From: Trebonia sp.
GTDB lineage: Bacteria > Actinomycetota > Actinomycetes > Streptosporangiales > Streptosporangiaceae
Assembly (NCBI GenBank): GCA_030038035.1
Contig: JASHPP010000716.1
Span: forward strand, 1 to 16,794
Direction: 5' to 3'
DNA: 16,794 nt
Part shown: piece after piece, positions 1-7,231 of the stretch
How the letters are laid out: each line of letters begins with the position of its first letter
How positions within the stretch are numbered: the first letter of the stretch is position 1
Notes under the pieces: generated by a model
Database searches by the model: none
Seen by the model: the letters and a program-made list of their open reading frames with translations, nothing else
Told to the model about the DNA's origin: nothing
Made by a program: the position numbers and the translations under genes

Positions 1-347
1 AGCAGCTGCGCGCCCTGGATGAGCCTGCGGCAGTCGTGCCGGTCGGCCAGCGCGCCGAAGTACGGCGACAGCAGCAGGAACGGCAGCCAGTGGCTGATCA
101 CCTCAAAGCCGGTGAGCGCGGAGGAATGGAACCGCTGCCAGAGCACCCAGTACGTGATCACGTGCTCGATGTTGTCGGCCATCATCGACAGCGCCGCCCC
201 GCCCAGGTACGGCCGGCACGATCTGCTGCGCAGCGCCGCGAACTTGGCCGGCGTGGCCTGCCCCAGTCCGTCCCCGCCCTCCTGGCCCGTCCCCTCCGCC
301 AGGTCCCACACCGGCACGTGCGTCGGCACACCGCACGCAGCGCACAT
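1..347 (-). CDS. MFS transporter, N-terminal part (runs off left edge)
   Basis: The minus strand is open from an ATG at 347 to the window edge, giving 115 codons. A GGAG five bases before the ATG supports this start; a GTG two codons upstream is possible. Residues 1-35 are a polar leader with a Cys pair (MCAACG). After that the sequence reads as the first transmembrane helices of a major facilitator: LGGAALSMMADNIEHVITYW, then a helix around WLPFLLLSPYFGALADRHDC with the A-D-R-x-D-x-R-R loop motif between TM2 and TM3 that is typical of the MFS_3/EntS-like exporter group. The substrate cannot be told. It diverges from the small acidic repeat protein at 546. The Cys-containing leader is unusual for the family and might bind metal (inference). 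Confidence 0.8.
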   Translation of the reverse strand, partial: MCAACGVPTHVPVWDLAEGTGQEGGDGLGQATPAKFAALRSRSCRPYLGGAALSMMADNIEHVITYWVLWQRFHSSALTGFEVISHWLPFLLLSPYFGALADRHDCRRLIQGAQL

Positions 348-377
348 GCTCACTCCAGTGATCGCGGGGACGCAAGC

Positions 378-401
378 ATTGTAAACCGGACCAAACGGAC
401 C
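378..401 (-). promoter_or_regulatory. Promoter -10 and tandem direct repeat upstream of the MFS gene
   Basis: On the minus strand TACAAT (383-378) is a near-consensus -10, about 30 bases before the ATG at 347. Directly upstream (384-401, read on minus) are two tandem 9-mers, GGTCCGTTT and GGTCCGGTT, differing at one base, where a repressor or activator could bind. No good TTGACA-like -35 is seen. The -10 is seen directly; the operator role is inferred. Confidence 0.45.
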
Positions 402-545
402 GTTCGATCGTGAGATTGCCCACGTCGCGGGCTTGCGCGGCCCGGCTCCCCGGCTCCCCGACGGCGGGAGGGCCGGCCTGACGCGGCCGCGGCCCATGGT
501 CAAGACTGGCAGTGAGCGTCCCCGATGTCCCCAAGGGAGGGCGAC

Positions 546-728
546 ATGACGAACAATCCCGAGGACATCCTCGGCCACGAGGACAGCACCGACGTCCTCG
601 GCCACGAGGAGAGCACGGACGTCTTGGGTGAGGAGGAGAGCACCGACGTCCTCGGCGAGGAGGAGAGCACGGACGTCCTCGGTGAGGAAGAAGGCGGCAC
701 AGACGTCTTCAGCTCTCACCCCGAGTAA
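546..728 (+). CDS. Small acidic tandem-repeat protein (60 aa), unknown function
   Basis: I do not recognise this family. The start at 546 is chosen because GGGAGG sits about six bases upstream; an in-frame ATG at 525 has no such site. After the leader MTNNPE the protein is five to six copies of a 9-residue unit with consensus T-D-V-L-G-(H/E)-E-E-S. The last copies are altered (EEGG, then TDVFSSHPE). It has no Cys, Lys, Arg or hydrophobic segment and is extremely acidic. The core S-T-D-V-L-G-E-E fits the (S/T)-T-x4-E-E spacing of plesiocin-type graspetide (omega-ester) precursors, but no peptide-modifying ATP-grasp ligase is visible in the window. Other possibilities are a metal-binding or intrinsically disordered acidic protein. 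It diverges from an exporter gene and converges on the oxidoreductase, with only 11 bases between the two stops. Confidence 0.7.
   Translation: MTNNPEDILGHEDSTDVLGHEESTDVLGEEESTDVLGEEESTDVLGEEEGGTDVFSSHPE
564..701 (+). repeat. 27-bp tandem coding repeat
   Basis: Units begin at 564, 591, 618, 645 and 672. Each starts GACGTC (GACATC in the first) and runs 27 bases; the unit at 672 is 30 bases. Differences between copies are mostly synonymous third-position changes (CTC/TTG, GGC/GGT, ACC/ACG). This suggests the peptide repeat is kept by selection rather than being a very recent slippage product. Confidence 0.85.
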
Positions 729-739
729 CCAGGCCGCGG

Positions 740-1684
740 TCAGAACGTCAGCACGAGTCGTCCGCGCACGCCGCCGGCCTCCAGCCGGCGGTGTGCCTGC
801 GCGGCGTTCTCCGCCGGGATCAGCTCGGCGATCCGCAGCGTCAGCACGCCCTTGGCCGCCAGGTCGGCAAGCTGGGCGAGCCGCGTGCCCTCGTGCAGGT
901 GGCTGCCGACGAGCACGAGCGAGATCGTGATGTCGCGTTCGGGCTCGCCCTGGAACGGGCGCACCGCCATCAGCTGCCCGCCGTCCCTGACGGCCGGCAG
1001 GATGGCCGGCCCGAGCAGCGCGGCATCGAGCACCGCGTCCACGCCGTCCGGGTACAGCTCGCGCACCGCCGCCGCCATCCCGGCGCCGCGCTCAACCACG
1101 TGCCGCGGGCCGAACGAGCGGATCAGCTCCGCGTCCTCCGGCTTCGCGTCGCCGATCACGATCAGCCCGTCGTGGGCGCCGAGCTGGATGGCGTACTGGC
1201 CGACCGCGCCGGCCGACCCGGTGACCGCGAGCGTCTGGCCGGGTCGCAGCGCGAGCATGTCCAGCGCCGTGCGCACGGTCATGGCGTTCATCGGCAGCGT
1301 CGCGGCGGCCTCGAGCGAGATCCCGTCGGGCACCAGGGCGAGCTGGTCCTCCGACACCAGCCTGTACTCCGCCTGCGCGCCGCCGCCGCTCACCCACGGC
1401 GAAACGGCCGCCATCACCCGGTCGCCGGCCCGCCAGCCGCTCACCGACGGGCCGACCTCGTCGATCACCCCCGCCAGGTCCATGCCCGCGATGTACGGCG
1501 GCGTCACGCCGTCGGGCAGGTGCCGCCCGCCGTGCCGGAACCCGAGGTCGGTCGGGTTCACCGCGGCGGCCGCGACGCGCACCCGCACCTGGCCCGGGCC
1601 GGGCACGGGAATGGGCAGGGTGACGATGTGCATCACCGACGGGTCACCGAACTCGGTGAAACCGACGGCCCGCATTTCGGTCAT
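740..1684 (-). CDS. Quinone-reductase-like MDR oxidoreductase (zinc-free)
   Basis: This is a 314-residue medium-chain dehydrogenase/reductase of the NADPH:quinone reductase group. The N-terminal GroES-like domain holds the NPTDLGFR motif and G-M-D-L-A-G-V-I-D-E-V-G. The Rossmann domain has TGSAGAVGQYAIQLG for NAD(P)H binding. Structural and catalytic zinc Cys residues are absent, as in quinone or enone reductases. The start ATG at 1684 is preceded by TCTGGAG seven bases away and overlaps the stop of the mini-ORF at 1681-1797 (ATGA). It is the last gene of the central operon. Its substrate is unknown; a role on an unsaturated ketone or carbonyl intermediate would suit the context but is inference. 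The 5' extension of the open frame to 1957 lies inside the HAD gene and is not coding. Confidence 0.9.
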   Translation of the reverse strand: MTEMRAVGFTEFGDPSVMHIVTLPIPVPGPGQVRVRVAAAAVNPTDLGFRHGGRHLPDGVTPPYIAGMDLAGVIDEVGPSVSGWRAGDRVMAAVSPWVSGGGAQAEYRLVSEDQLALVPDGISLEAAATLPMNAMTVRTALDMLALRPGQTLAVTGSAGAVGQYAIQLGAHDGLIVIGDAKPEDAELIRSFGPRHVVERGAGMAAAVRELYPDGVDAVLDAALLGPAILPAVRDGGQLMAVRPFQGEPERDITISLVLVGSHLHEGTRLAQLADLAAKGVLTLRIAELIPAENAAQAHRRLEAGGVRGRLVLTF

Positions 1685-1797
1685 GAAAGGACTCCAGAGG
1701 TAGTCGGGGCAGGGGAGACGCCGAAGATTCGTTCGGCATTGTTCGCATAGCTGACCTCGGGGAGGCGGAACGCCTCCTCGACCGCGATCCGCCTCAT
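1681..1797 (-). pseudogene. Internally deleted amidohydrolase remnant (38 codons), translationally coupled
   Basis: The minus strand encodes M-R-R-I-A-V-E-E-A-F-R-L-P-E-V, a typical N-terminus of Amidohydrolase_2 (ACMSD / resorcylate decarboxylase-like) proteins. It is followed at once by Y-A-N-N-A-E-R-I-F-G-V, which is what the last helix of the same family looks like (NAERIFG/L), then an 11-residue tail. The whole barrel, normally some 250-300 residues, is missing, so this looks like an in-frame internal deletion that joined the two ends. Its ATG overlaps the HAD stop (ATGA, 1794-1797) and its own stop overlaps the oxidoreductase ATG (1681-1684), so reading continuity through the operon is preserved. 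A catalytic role is impossible because no metal ligands remain. It may survive only as a coupling cistron. Confidence 0.7.
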
Positions 1798-2672
1798 CCG
1801 GTCTCCTTCCGGCAGATCTCGAGCAGTTCGTCCACCCCCCGCAGCCGCAGGTGCGGCCGCCGCTGCGCGGGCAGGTGGTCGTAGGCGGTCGCGGTGCCGA
1901 GCCCGGTGTCCACCGCGATCGCCAGCGCCCGCCCGCGGTGCGCCATCGGGACCTCAAGCAGCGGGTCGTCGCCGACGACCGCGATGTCCTTCGGCGCGAC
2001 GCCGAGCCGCGCGGCGGCCGCGCGCAGCGCCGCGAGCGACGGCTTGCCGGTGATCGTCAGCCGGCAGCCGGTCAGCGACCTGATCATCGCGCTGATCGCG
2101 CGCGAGGTGCCGAGCGCCCGGCCGTGCGCGGAAGCGAAGAACGGCGTCTCTGAGGCGCTGTACAAGGCGGCCCCGGCCCACACCGCGTGGCAGGCCGACT
2201 CAAGCGCGGGCATCGTGAACTCGGGGAACCAGCCGACGAACACGGCGTCCACGAGCGGCGTCTCGTGCCCCGCCCCGCCGCCGGGCGTGTCGGCAGGCGG
2301 GACCACCTCGATGCCGGCTTGCGTCAGCGGCCGCGTCAGCCCGTCGCCGCCGAGCACCATGACCCGTTTGTACCTGCGCCTGGCGAACATGACCGCCGCG
2401 CTGCTCGCCGGGGTCAGCATGTCCGCATCAGGCACGTCGAGGCCGGCCTCGCGCAGCACGCGCGCGAAGTGCGCGGGCGCCCGGTTCGTCCCGTTGGTGA
2501 ACACCACGTACGGCAGGCCGCGGCCGCGCACCCAGGCGAGCATCTCAACGGCCCCTGGCAGCGGCCGCAGCCCGTGGTTGACCCGGTCGCCGAGGACCAG
2601 CGTGCCGTCCATGTCGAAGATGAAGCCCCTGGCGTTCCACAGCCGCGTTACCGCCTCGTCAGGCACCGTCAC
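1794..2672 (-). CDS. HAD superfamily class IIA (NagD-like) phosphatase
   Basis: A 292-residue HAD hydrolase. Motif I is FDMDGTLV with Asp20 as nucleophile and Asp22 as acid/base. Motif II is TNGTN, motif III the Lys of TGKPS, and motif IV VGDDPLLEVPMA. The large C2 cap between motifs II and III, and the TNGTN/GKPS pairing, place it with NagD and 4-nitrophenylphosphatase / phosphoglycolate phosphatase-like enzymes acting on small phosphate esters. The start is GTG at 2672, overlapping the carboxyltransferase stop (GTGA). Sitting beside a phosphotransferase-dependent carboxylase, it could remove a stalled or mis-made phospho-intermediate (inference). The family assignment is firm; the substrate is unknown. 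Confidence 0.9.
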   Translation of the reverse strand: MTVPDEAVTRLWNARGFIFDMDGTLVLGDRVNHGLRPLPGAVEMLAWVRGRGLPYVVFTNGTNRAPAHFARVLREAGLDVPDADMLTPASSAAVMFARRRYKRVMVLGGDGLTRPLTQAGIEVVPPADTPGGGAGHETPLVDAVFVGWFPEFTMPALESACHAVWAGAALYSASETPFFASAHGRALGTSRAISAMIRSLTGCRLTITGKPSLAALRAAAARLGVAPKDIAVVGDDPLLEVPMAHRGRALAIAVDTGLGTATAYDHLPAQRRPHLRLRGVDELLEICRKETG

Positions 2673-4141
2673 TCCGAACGCCCTTTCAGCTCCAGCCGGA
2701 ACCCCGGCTTGTCCACCGTCAGCCGGGCGGCTCCCGGCCGGGTGCCCAGCTCGCGCAGCAGCCGGAGCACCGGCTGCACGCCGGGGTTGTAGTGCGCGAC
2801 CGCGGGCCCGGCGGCGAGCATCCCGTCCACCTCCGCCTCCGGCATGCCGAACCGCAGCAGCAGCTCCTCATCGCCCGTCCGCCGCCCGAACCGGCGCCGC
2901 AGCTCGGGCACCGACAGCGGCGGCGGCTCGCCCGCGAGCTCGCGGGCCCTTGGCCTGGACAGGATCCGGTCGAGCACTCCCGGGTCCACCGGCGCGGTCG
3001 GCTTGCCGAAGCTGCCGAGCACGTACCTGATCACCTGGTCAGGCACCTGGTCGTAGCGCGCCCCCCCGCCCACGATGTTCGCCAGCGCCTGGCCGATCAC
3101 CATCTGCGGGAACGGGGTCACCATGATCGGGTAGCCGAGTTCGGCGCGCACTCGGGTGATCTCCTCCATTACCGCGCCGAACCGGTGTTCCATCCCCAGC
3201 TCGGCTAGCTGCCGCCGCAGCGTGGTCATCACCCCGCCCGCGACCTGGTGGTGCATGAACGCCGCGTCGAACTCCCGCGGCTTGCCCGCGGGCAGGTTCT
3301 CGGCCGCCGCGAGCTGGTCGAAGTAGCGGGCGACCAGCGCGAGCAGCCGGTCGTCGAGGTCGACGGTGTGGCCGCTGGCCCGCAGGTTGGCGACGAGCTT
3401 TTCCGCGTCAGGCAGCGAGGTGCCGTTGCCGAGCGCCCCGCAGCCGACCTGCAGCACGGCCACGCCCAGGTCAGCCGCGGCCAGGCAGGTCAGCGGCGAC
3501 AGCCCGAGCGAGGCGTGCGCGTGCAGCTCAAGCGGCTTGCCGTTCAGTTGCGCGAGCACCGCGGGGATCAGCGTGCGCGCCCGCTCCGGGGTGAGAATCC
3601 CTGCGGGGTCCTTGACGTACGCGCGGTCGATGTTGGCGCACGCGGCGAGCTGCGCCGCTATCCCCGCGTAGAACGCGTCGTCGTGCACGGCCGAGACCGT
3701 GTAGGTGAGCGCGGCGATGACCTCTGTCCCGCCGGCCTTCTTGATGATCCGCGCGGTCTCGCGCACCGCGTCCATGTCGTGCGTGGGGTCGAGCACGACG
3801 AACCGGTCCATGCCCGCGTTGACCAGGCACTGGTACACCAGCTCCATGACGTCGGGGGAGGCCTTCTCCCAGGAGATGAACCGGAAGCCGGTGCCGATGA
3901 ACTGCAGCCGCGTGTCCGGCATCGCCGCCCGGGTGAGCCGCAGCAGGTCCCACGGGTTCTCCCGGTGCGTGCGCACCGACACGCCCATCGCGGTGCTCGA
4001 GGAGAAGTCGAGCGCGCGGAACCCGACCCGGTTCATCAGCGGCGCGACCTGCGCGATGTGCGCGGTGCGCAGCCCGGTCGCCCCCCACAGCGACTGGTTG
4101 CCGTCCCGCACGGACACGTCGACAAGCTGCAGCTCAGCCAT
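2669..4141 (-). CDS. Pyruvate carboxylase/OadA-type carboxyltransferase subunit
   Basis: A 490-residue subunit with an HMGL-like TIM barrel (about 1-270) and the PYC/OADA C-terminal helical region. Seen residues: RDGNQS (Arg12, Asp13 metal ligand, Gln16), carbamyl-Lys177 in YVKDPAG, metal His207/His209 in ELHAHAS, and Thr306 in GGVMTTL at the biotin proton-shuttle position. The family motif L-L-R-G-x-N-x-x-G-Y, whose Arg and Tyr contact pyruvate (Arg621/Tyr628 in Rhizobium etli PC), reads FIGTGFRFISW: Thr84 replaces Arg, Arg87 replaces Asn, Trp91 replaces Tyr. It carries no biotinyl domain; the BCCP is a separate gene. The start at 4141 (MAELQLVDVSVRD) matches the family and overlaps the biotin carboxylase stop by 8 bases; an upstream ATG at 4177 would add 12 unlikely residues. 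The substrate is probably not pyruvate (inference). Confidence 0.9.
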   Translation of the reverse strand: MAELQLVDVSVRDGNQSLWGATGLRTAHIAQVAPLMNRVGFRALDFSSSTAMGVSVRTHRENPWDLLRLTRAAMPDTRLQFIGTGFRFISWEKASPDVMELVYQCLVNAGMDRFVVLDPTHDMDAVRETARIIKKAGGTEVIAALTYTVSAVHDDAFYAGIAAQLAACANIDRAYVKDPAGILTPERARTLIPAVLAQLNGKPLELHAHASLGLSPLTCLAAADLGVAVLQVGCGALGNGTSLPDAEKLVANLRASGHTVDLDDRLLALVARYFDQLAAAENLPAGKPREFDAAFMHHQVAGGVMTTLRRQLAELGMEHRFGAVMEEITRVRAELGYPIMVTPFPQMVIGQALANIVGGGARYDQVPDQVIRYVLGSFGKPTAPVDPGVLDRILSRPRARELAGEPPPLSVPELRRRFGRRTGDEELLLRFGMPEAEVDGMLAAGPAVAHYNPGVQPVLRLLRELGTRPGAARLTVDKPGFRLELKGRSE

Positions 4142-5555
4142 GGCTTGCCCCGCAGTCGGCAGGAAGACCGGATTCATCCAGAACGGTCCCGGCCGTCTCC
4201 CCTGCCCACACCCGCTCCAGGTACCCGGTGTCGACGCCGCCGCGCGCGAACTCGCCGTCGGCGAGCAGCGCCCGGTGCATGCGCAGGTTCGTGGTCACCC
4301 CGCCGATCTCGCACCGGTCCAGGGCGCTCCTGGCGCGGCCGAGCGCCGCGGCGCGGTCGGCGCCGTGCGCGATGACCTTGGCCAGCAGCGAGTCGTAGTG
4401 CGGCGGCACCGCCGAGCCCGCCTGGACGTGCGTGTCGACCCGGACGCCGTCCGGCCCGCCGGCCGGGAAGACCGCGCTCGTCACCGTGCCCGGGCTGGGC
4501 TGGAAGCCGTTGCCAGGGTCCTCGGCGTTGACCCGGCACTCGATCGCGTGGCCGGTGAACGTCACGTCGCGCTGGCGCATCCGCAGCGGCCGGCCCTCCG
4601 CGATCCAGATCTGCTCCGCGACGATGTCCAGTCCCGTGACCGCCTCCGTCACCGGGTGCTCCACCTGGATGCGGGCGTTGACCTCCAGGAAGTAGAACGC
4701 CTCGCGCCTGGCGTCGACGAGGAACTCAACGGTGCCGGCGCCCCGGTAGCCCAGCCGCTCGCCAACCGCGACCGCGGCGCTGGCGAGCTCCCCGCGCAGG
4801 GCGGCGGGCAGCAGCGGCGCCGGGGCCTCCTCGATCAGCTTCTGGTAGCGCCGCTGGACCGAGCAGTCCCTGTCGCCGAGGTGGATCACCCGCTCGCCGT
4901 CGCCGAGCAGCTGCACCTCGACGTGGCGGCCGGGGGAGACGTACCGCTCCAGGTACACGCGCGGGTCCCCGAACGCCGCCGCCGCCTCCCCGCTGGCCAC
5001 CGCCACCGCGTGCGCGAGGCCGGCCGGGTCGCGGACCACTCGCAGCCCGCGCCCGCCGCCTCCCCCCGCGGCCTTGACCAGCACGGGGAACCCGATGCGC
5101 CCGGCGAGCTCGCCGGCGCTTGCGTCCGGCATGACCGGCCCGCCTGGCACGACCGGCAGCCCCGCCGCGACCGCGTGCTCGCGCGCCGCGAGCTTGTCAC
5201 CCGTGGCTTCAAGCGTCTGCGGCGACGGCCCGATGAACACGACGCCCGCCGCCGCGCACGCCCGCGCGAGGCGCGCGTTCTCCGACAGGAACCCGTACCC
5301 GGGATGAACCGCGTCCGCGCCCGCGGCGAGCGCCGCGCCGGCGACCGCGTCCACGTCCAGGTAGCTCGCCGCGGCGGCGGCCGGCCCGATGCGGATCGTG
5401 GCGTCGGCGAGCCGCGCCGGCAGCGACCCGGCGTCGGCGTCGGACACGGTCAGCACGGTCTCGATGCCGAGCCGCCGGCAGGTGCGGATCACCCGCGCGG
5501 CGATCTCGCCCCGGTTGGCGACCAGCACCCGCCGGAAGCCGTGATGTCCGCTCAC
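4134..5555 (-). CDS. Biotin carboxylase subunit (AccC-like)
   Basis: A 473-residue ATP-grasp enzyme that carboxylates biotin on the BCCP using ATP and bicarbonate. The order of motifs is complete: VANRGEIAARVIR at the N-terminus, HPGYGFLSENARLA, the glycine-rich lid KAAGGGGGRGLRVV, HVEVQLLGDG, RDCSVQRRYQKLIEEAP, FLEVNARIQVEHPVTE with the Mg/ATP glutamates and bicarbonate-binding residues, and CRVNAEDP. The length is that of a free-standing AccC. The start is GTG at 5555, 37 bases after the BCCP stop. No substitution suggests loss of activity. It belongs with the BCCP and carboxyltransferase on either side. Confidence 0.95.
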   Translation of the reverse strand: MSGHHGFRRVLVANRGEIAARVIRTCRRLGIETVLTVSDADAGSLPARLADATIRIGPAAAAASYLDVDAVAGAALAAGADAVHPGYGFLSENARLARACAAAGVVFIGPSPQTLEATGDKLAAREHAVAAGLPVVPGGPVMPDASAGELAGRIGFPVLVKAAGGGGGRGLRVVRDPAGLAHAVAVASGEAAAAFGDPRVYLERYVSPGRHVEVQLLGDGERVIHLGDRDCSVQRRYQKLIEEAPAPLLPAALRGELASAAVAVGERLGYRGAGTVEFLVDARREAFYFLEVNARIQVEHPVTEAVTGLDIVAEQIWIAEGRPLRMRQRDVTFTGHAIECRVNAEDPGNGFQPSPGTVTSAVFPAGGPDGVRVDTHVQAGSAVPPHYDSLLAKVIAHGADRAAALGRARSALDRCEIGGVTTNLRMHRALLADGEFARGGVDTGYLERVWAGETAGTVLDESGLPADCGASHG

Positions 5556-5592
5556 GGCGCCTGCGCCCCGCTGACCGGGGCCGTCGCTGCCA

Positions 5593-6084
5593 TCACGGCT
5601 CCGGGGCGATCCACATCAGCGTGGCGCCCTGCGCCGCGGTCTCGGCGTTGCGCAGGCAGATCTGCGCGACCCGCCCCCTGGTCCCCGCGTGCACCGAATT
5701 CATCAGCTTCATCGTCTCCACGATCGCAACCACGGTGTCCTCTGTGACCTGGTCCCCGACCTCGACGAACGGCGCGGCCCCCGGCCGCGGCGCCCGGTAG
5801 AACGTCCCCGGCAGCGGCGCGTTCACCGGAACCTGCCCGTCCCGGCTCGGGTCGGCCTCCGCCACCCGGCCGGCCTGCGGCTGGGGCTGCGCGGCGGACG
5901 CCCCGTTCGGGGCTGGCGAGACGACCGCGGGATCAGCGACGACCTGTGACTCCTGCGTCCAGCCGCCGCCCGGGGCGCGGCGCAGCGAGAGCCGGAACCG
6001 CGGCGTCTGCAGGTCGAGCTCGTCGTACGGCAGCGAGTCGAGCACGGCGAGGATGTCCGCTACGTCCTGATTTGTCAGGTCCAT
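5593..6084 (-). CDS. Biotin carboxyl carrier protein
   Basis: A 163-residue BCCP. Residues 1-40 form the AccB-type N-terminal helix and strand (DVADILAVLDSLPYDELDLQ). Residues 42-90 are an Ala/Pro/Gln linker, and 90-163 the biotinyl/lipoyl fold. The biotin site is Lys126 in VETMKLMN, a variant of the usual EAMKM. The ATG at 6084 lies 28 bases past the end of the preceding gene. It carries carboxybiotin between the biotin carboxylase and the carboxyltransferase encoded next to it. The longer open frame to 6480 is an artefact of reading through the upstream gene. Confidence 0.93.
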   Translation of the reverse strand: MDLTNQDVADILAVLDSLPYDELDLQTPRFRLSLRRAPGGGWTQESQVVADPAVVSPAPNGASAAQPQPQAGRVAEADPSRDGQVPVNAPLPGTFYRAPRPGAAPFVEVGDQVTEDTVVAIVETMKLMNSVHAGTRGRVAQICLRNAETAAQGATLMWIAPEP

Positions 6085-6112
6085 TGCGGCAGCCCCGCGG
6101 TTTCCCTGACGC

Positions 6113-7231
6113 TCACAGCGGCTTCCCGAACAGGGCGAGCACGTGGTCGGCGGGGCGCGCCTTCGGGGCGGCCACGGGAGCCGCGGCGCGGGCGGCCCAC
6201 ACCGTTTCCGGGCGGCTCTGCAGCAAGACGATGCGCTCGGTCCCCGAAGCCGCCGGAGCGGGGGAGGCCGGCTGGCCGAAGGAGCCCGCCGCGGGGGGGA
6301 CCGCGGGGGACAGCGGCTCCTCGAGCAGGGCCCACTCGATGTCCTGCGGCACGCCGTAGTGGGCCTCGACCCGGCCCGCGATGGCGGCCAGCGCGCGGAT
6401 CTCCTCGTCGGCCAGGCACGGCGCCGAGCGCAGGTCAGCGGGGGTGTCGGCGACAGCCACCCCGCGTCCGTTCTGAACATAGGAATGGATGCGGTCCTTG
6501 GCCGAGACGCGGCGGCCGGTGATCTCCCCGGTGATCTTGCTGATCACGAAGCTGTCCGGGGTCACGTCGCCCGCGACCAGGGCCGACCCCAGCCCCCACG
6601 TGCCCTCGATCGCCACCACCGAACGATCCCCGGTGACTGGAGAGCGGGTGAACATCACTCCGGCGGCGCGGGGGCGGACCATCAGCTGGACGACGACCGC
6701 CATGCCAAGCGACTGCTCGGGCATGGCGAGCCGGCGGCGGTAGGTCACCGACTCGTCGTTGTACATGCTCGCCCAGCAGCGGCGGACGTGACCGAGCACG
6801 GCGACCGCGCCGGCGACGCCAAGGTAGCTGTCCTGCAGGCCGGCGAACGACGCGGCGGAGCTGTCCTCCATCGTCGCCGACGACCGGACCGCGACGTCGG
6901 GGTCGGCGCCAGCGGGGCCGAGGGCCGCGTACGCGGTCGTGATCGCCGCGGCCAGGGACGCGGGCAGCGGGGCGGCCGTGATTTTTTCCCTGACGGCGGC
7001 GCTCACCCTGGCGATCGCCCCCAGGTCTGCCGCGGGCAGCGCCTCGACCTGGGCGCGCAGCTCGCCGCCGGGATCGATGGCGTCGATAGCCGCCCTGAAC
7101 GCGGTGGTCGTCACCGCGAACCCGGGCGGCACGGCGACGCCGGCCCGGGACAGCTCGCCGAGGCTGGCGCCCTTGCCGCCGACGTCGGCGGGATCTCCCG
7201 CTGACGCCAGCGGCAGCACGAGCTCGGTCAC
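6113..7231 (-). CDS. PEP-synthase-type ATP-binding subunit (phenylphosphate synthase beta-like)
   Basis: A 372-residue protein matching only the N-terminal ATP-binding domain of PEP synthase / pyruvate phosphate dikinase (PF01326). Seen in order: VGGKGASLGELSRAG, VPPGFAVTTTAF, VAVRSSATMEDSSAASFAGL, GVMFTRSPVTGDRSV, EGTWGLGSALVAGDVTPD and QDIEWALLEE...LLQSRPETVW. A Pro/Ala/Gly insert of roughly 27 residues splits the last motif pair. No His or PEP-binding domain is present, so it must work with the large subunit encoded just upstream. Its GTG start overlaps that gene's stop (GTGA). The 372 + 598 residue pairing resembles phenylphosphate synthase subunits B and A, which transfer the beta-phosphate of ATP through a phosphohistidine. 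Its likely job is ATP-dependent phosphorylation of the His subunit. Confidence 0.9.
   Translation of the reverse strand: MTELVLPLASAGDPADVGGKGASLGELSRAGVAVPPGFAVTTTAFRAAIDAIDPGGELRAQVEALPAADLGAIARVSAAVREKITAAPLPASLAAAITTAYAALGPAGADPDVAVRSSATMEDSSAASFAGLQDSYLGVAGAVAVLGHVRRCWASMYNDESVTYRRRLAMPEQSLGMAVVVQLMVRPRAAGVMFTRSPVTGDRSVVAIEGTWGLGSALVAGDVTPDSFVISKITGEITGRRVSAKDRIHSYVQNGRGVAVADTPADLRSAPCLADEEIRALAAIAGRVEAHYGVPQDIEWALLEEPLSPAVPPAAGSFGQPASPAPAASGTERIVLLQSRPETVWAARAAAPVAAPKARPADHVLALFGKPL

Noticed and set aside
19..534. Several open frames on both strands at the left edge
   Set aside because: Only the minus frame starting at 347 shows membrane helices and an MFS loop motif; the others are low-complexity shadows.
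564..701. Tandem 27-bp repeats as a CRISPR array
   Set aside because: There are no spacers; the units are contiguous, in frame and differ at third codon positions.
1684..1957. Longer oxidoreductase starting at 1957
   Set aside because: The extra 91 residues overlap the HAD gene and are Arg/Pro/Gly-rich; the family N-terminus and ribosome site support 1684.
3705..5747. 680-codon plus-strand open frame
   Set aside because: Antisense to the biotin carboxylase and carboxyltransferase genes; no recognisable protein.
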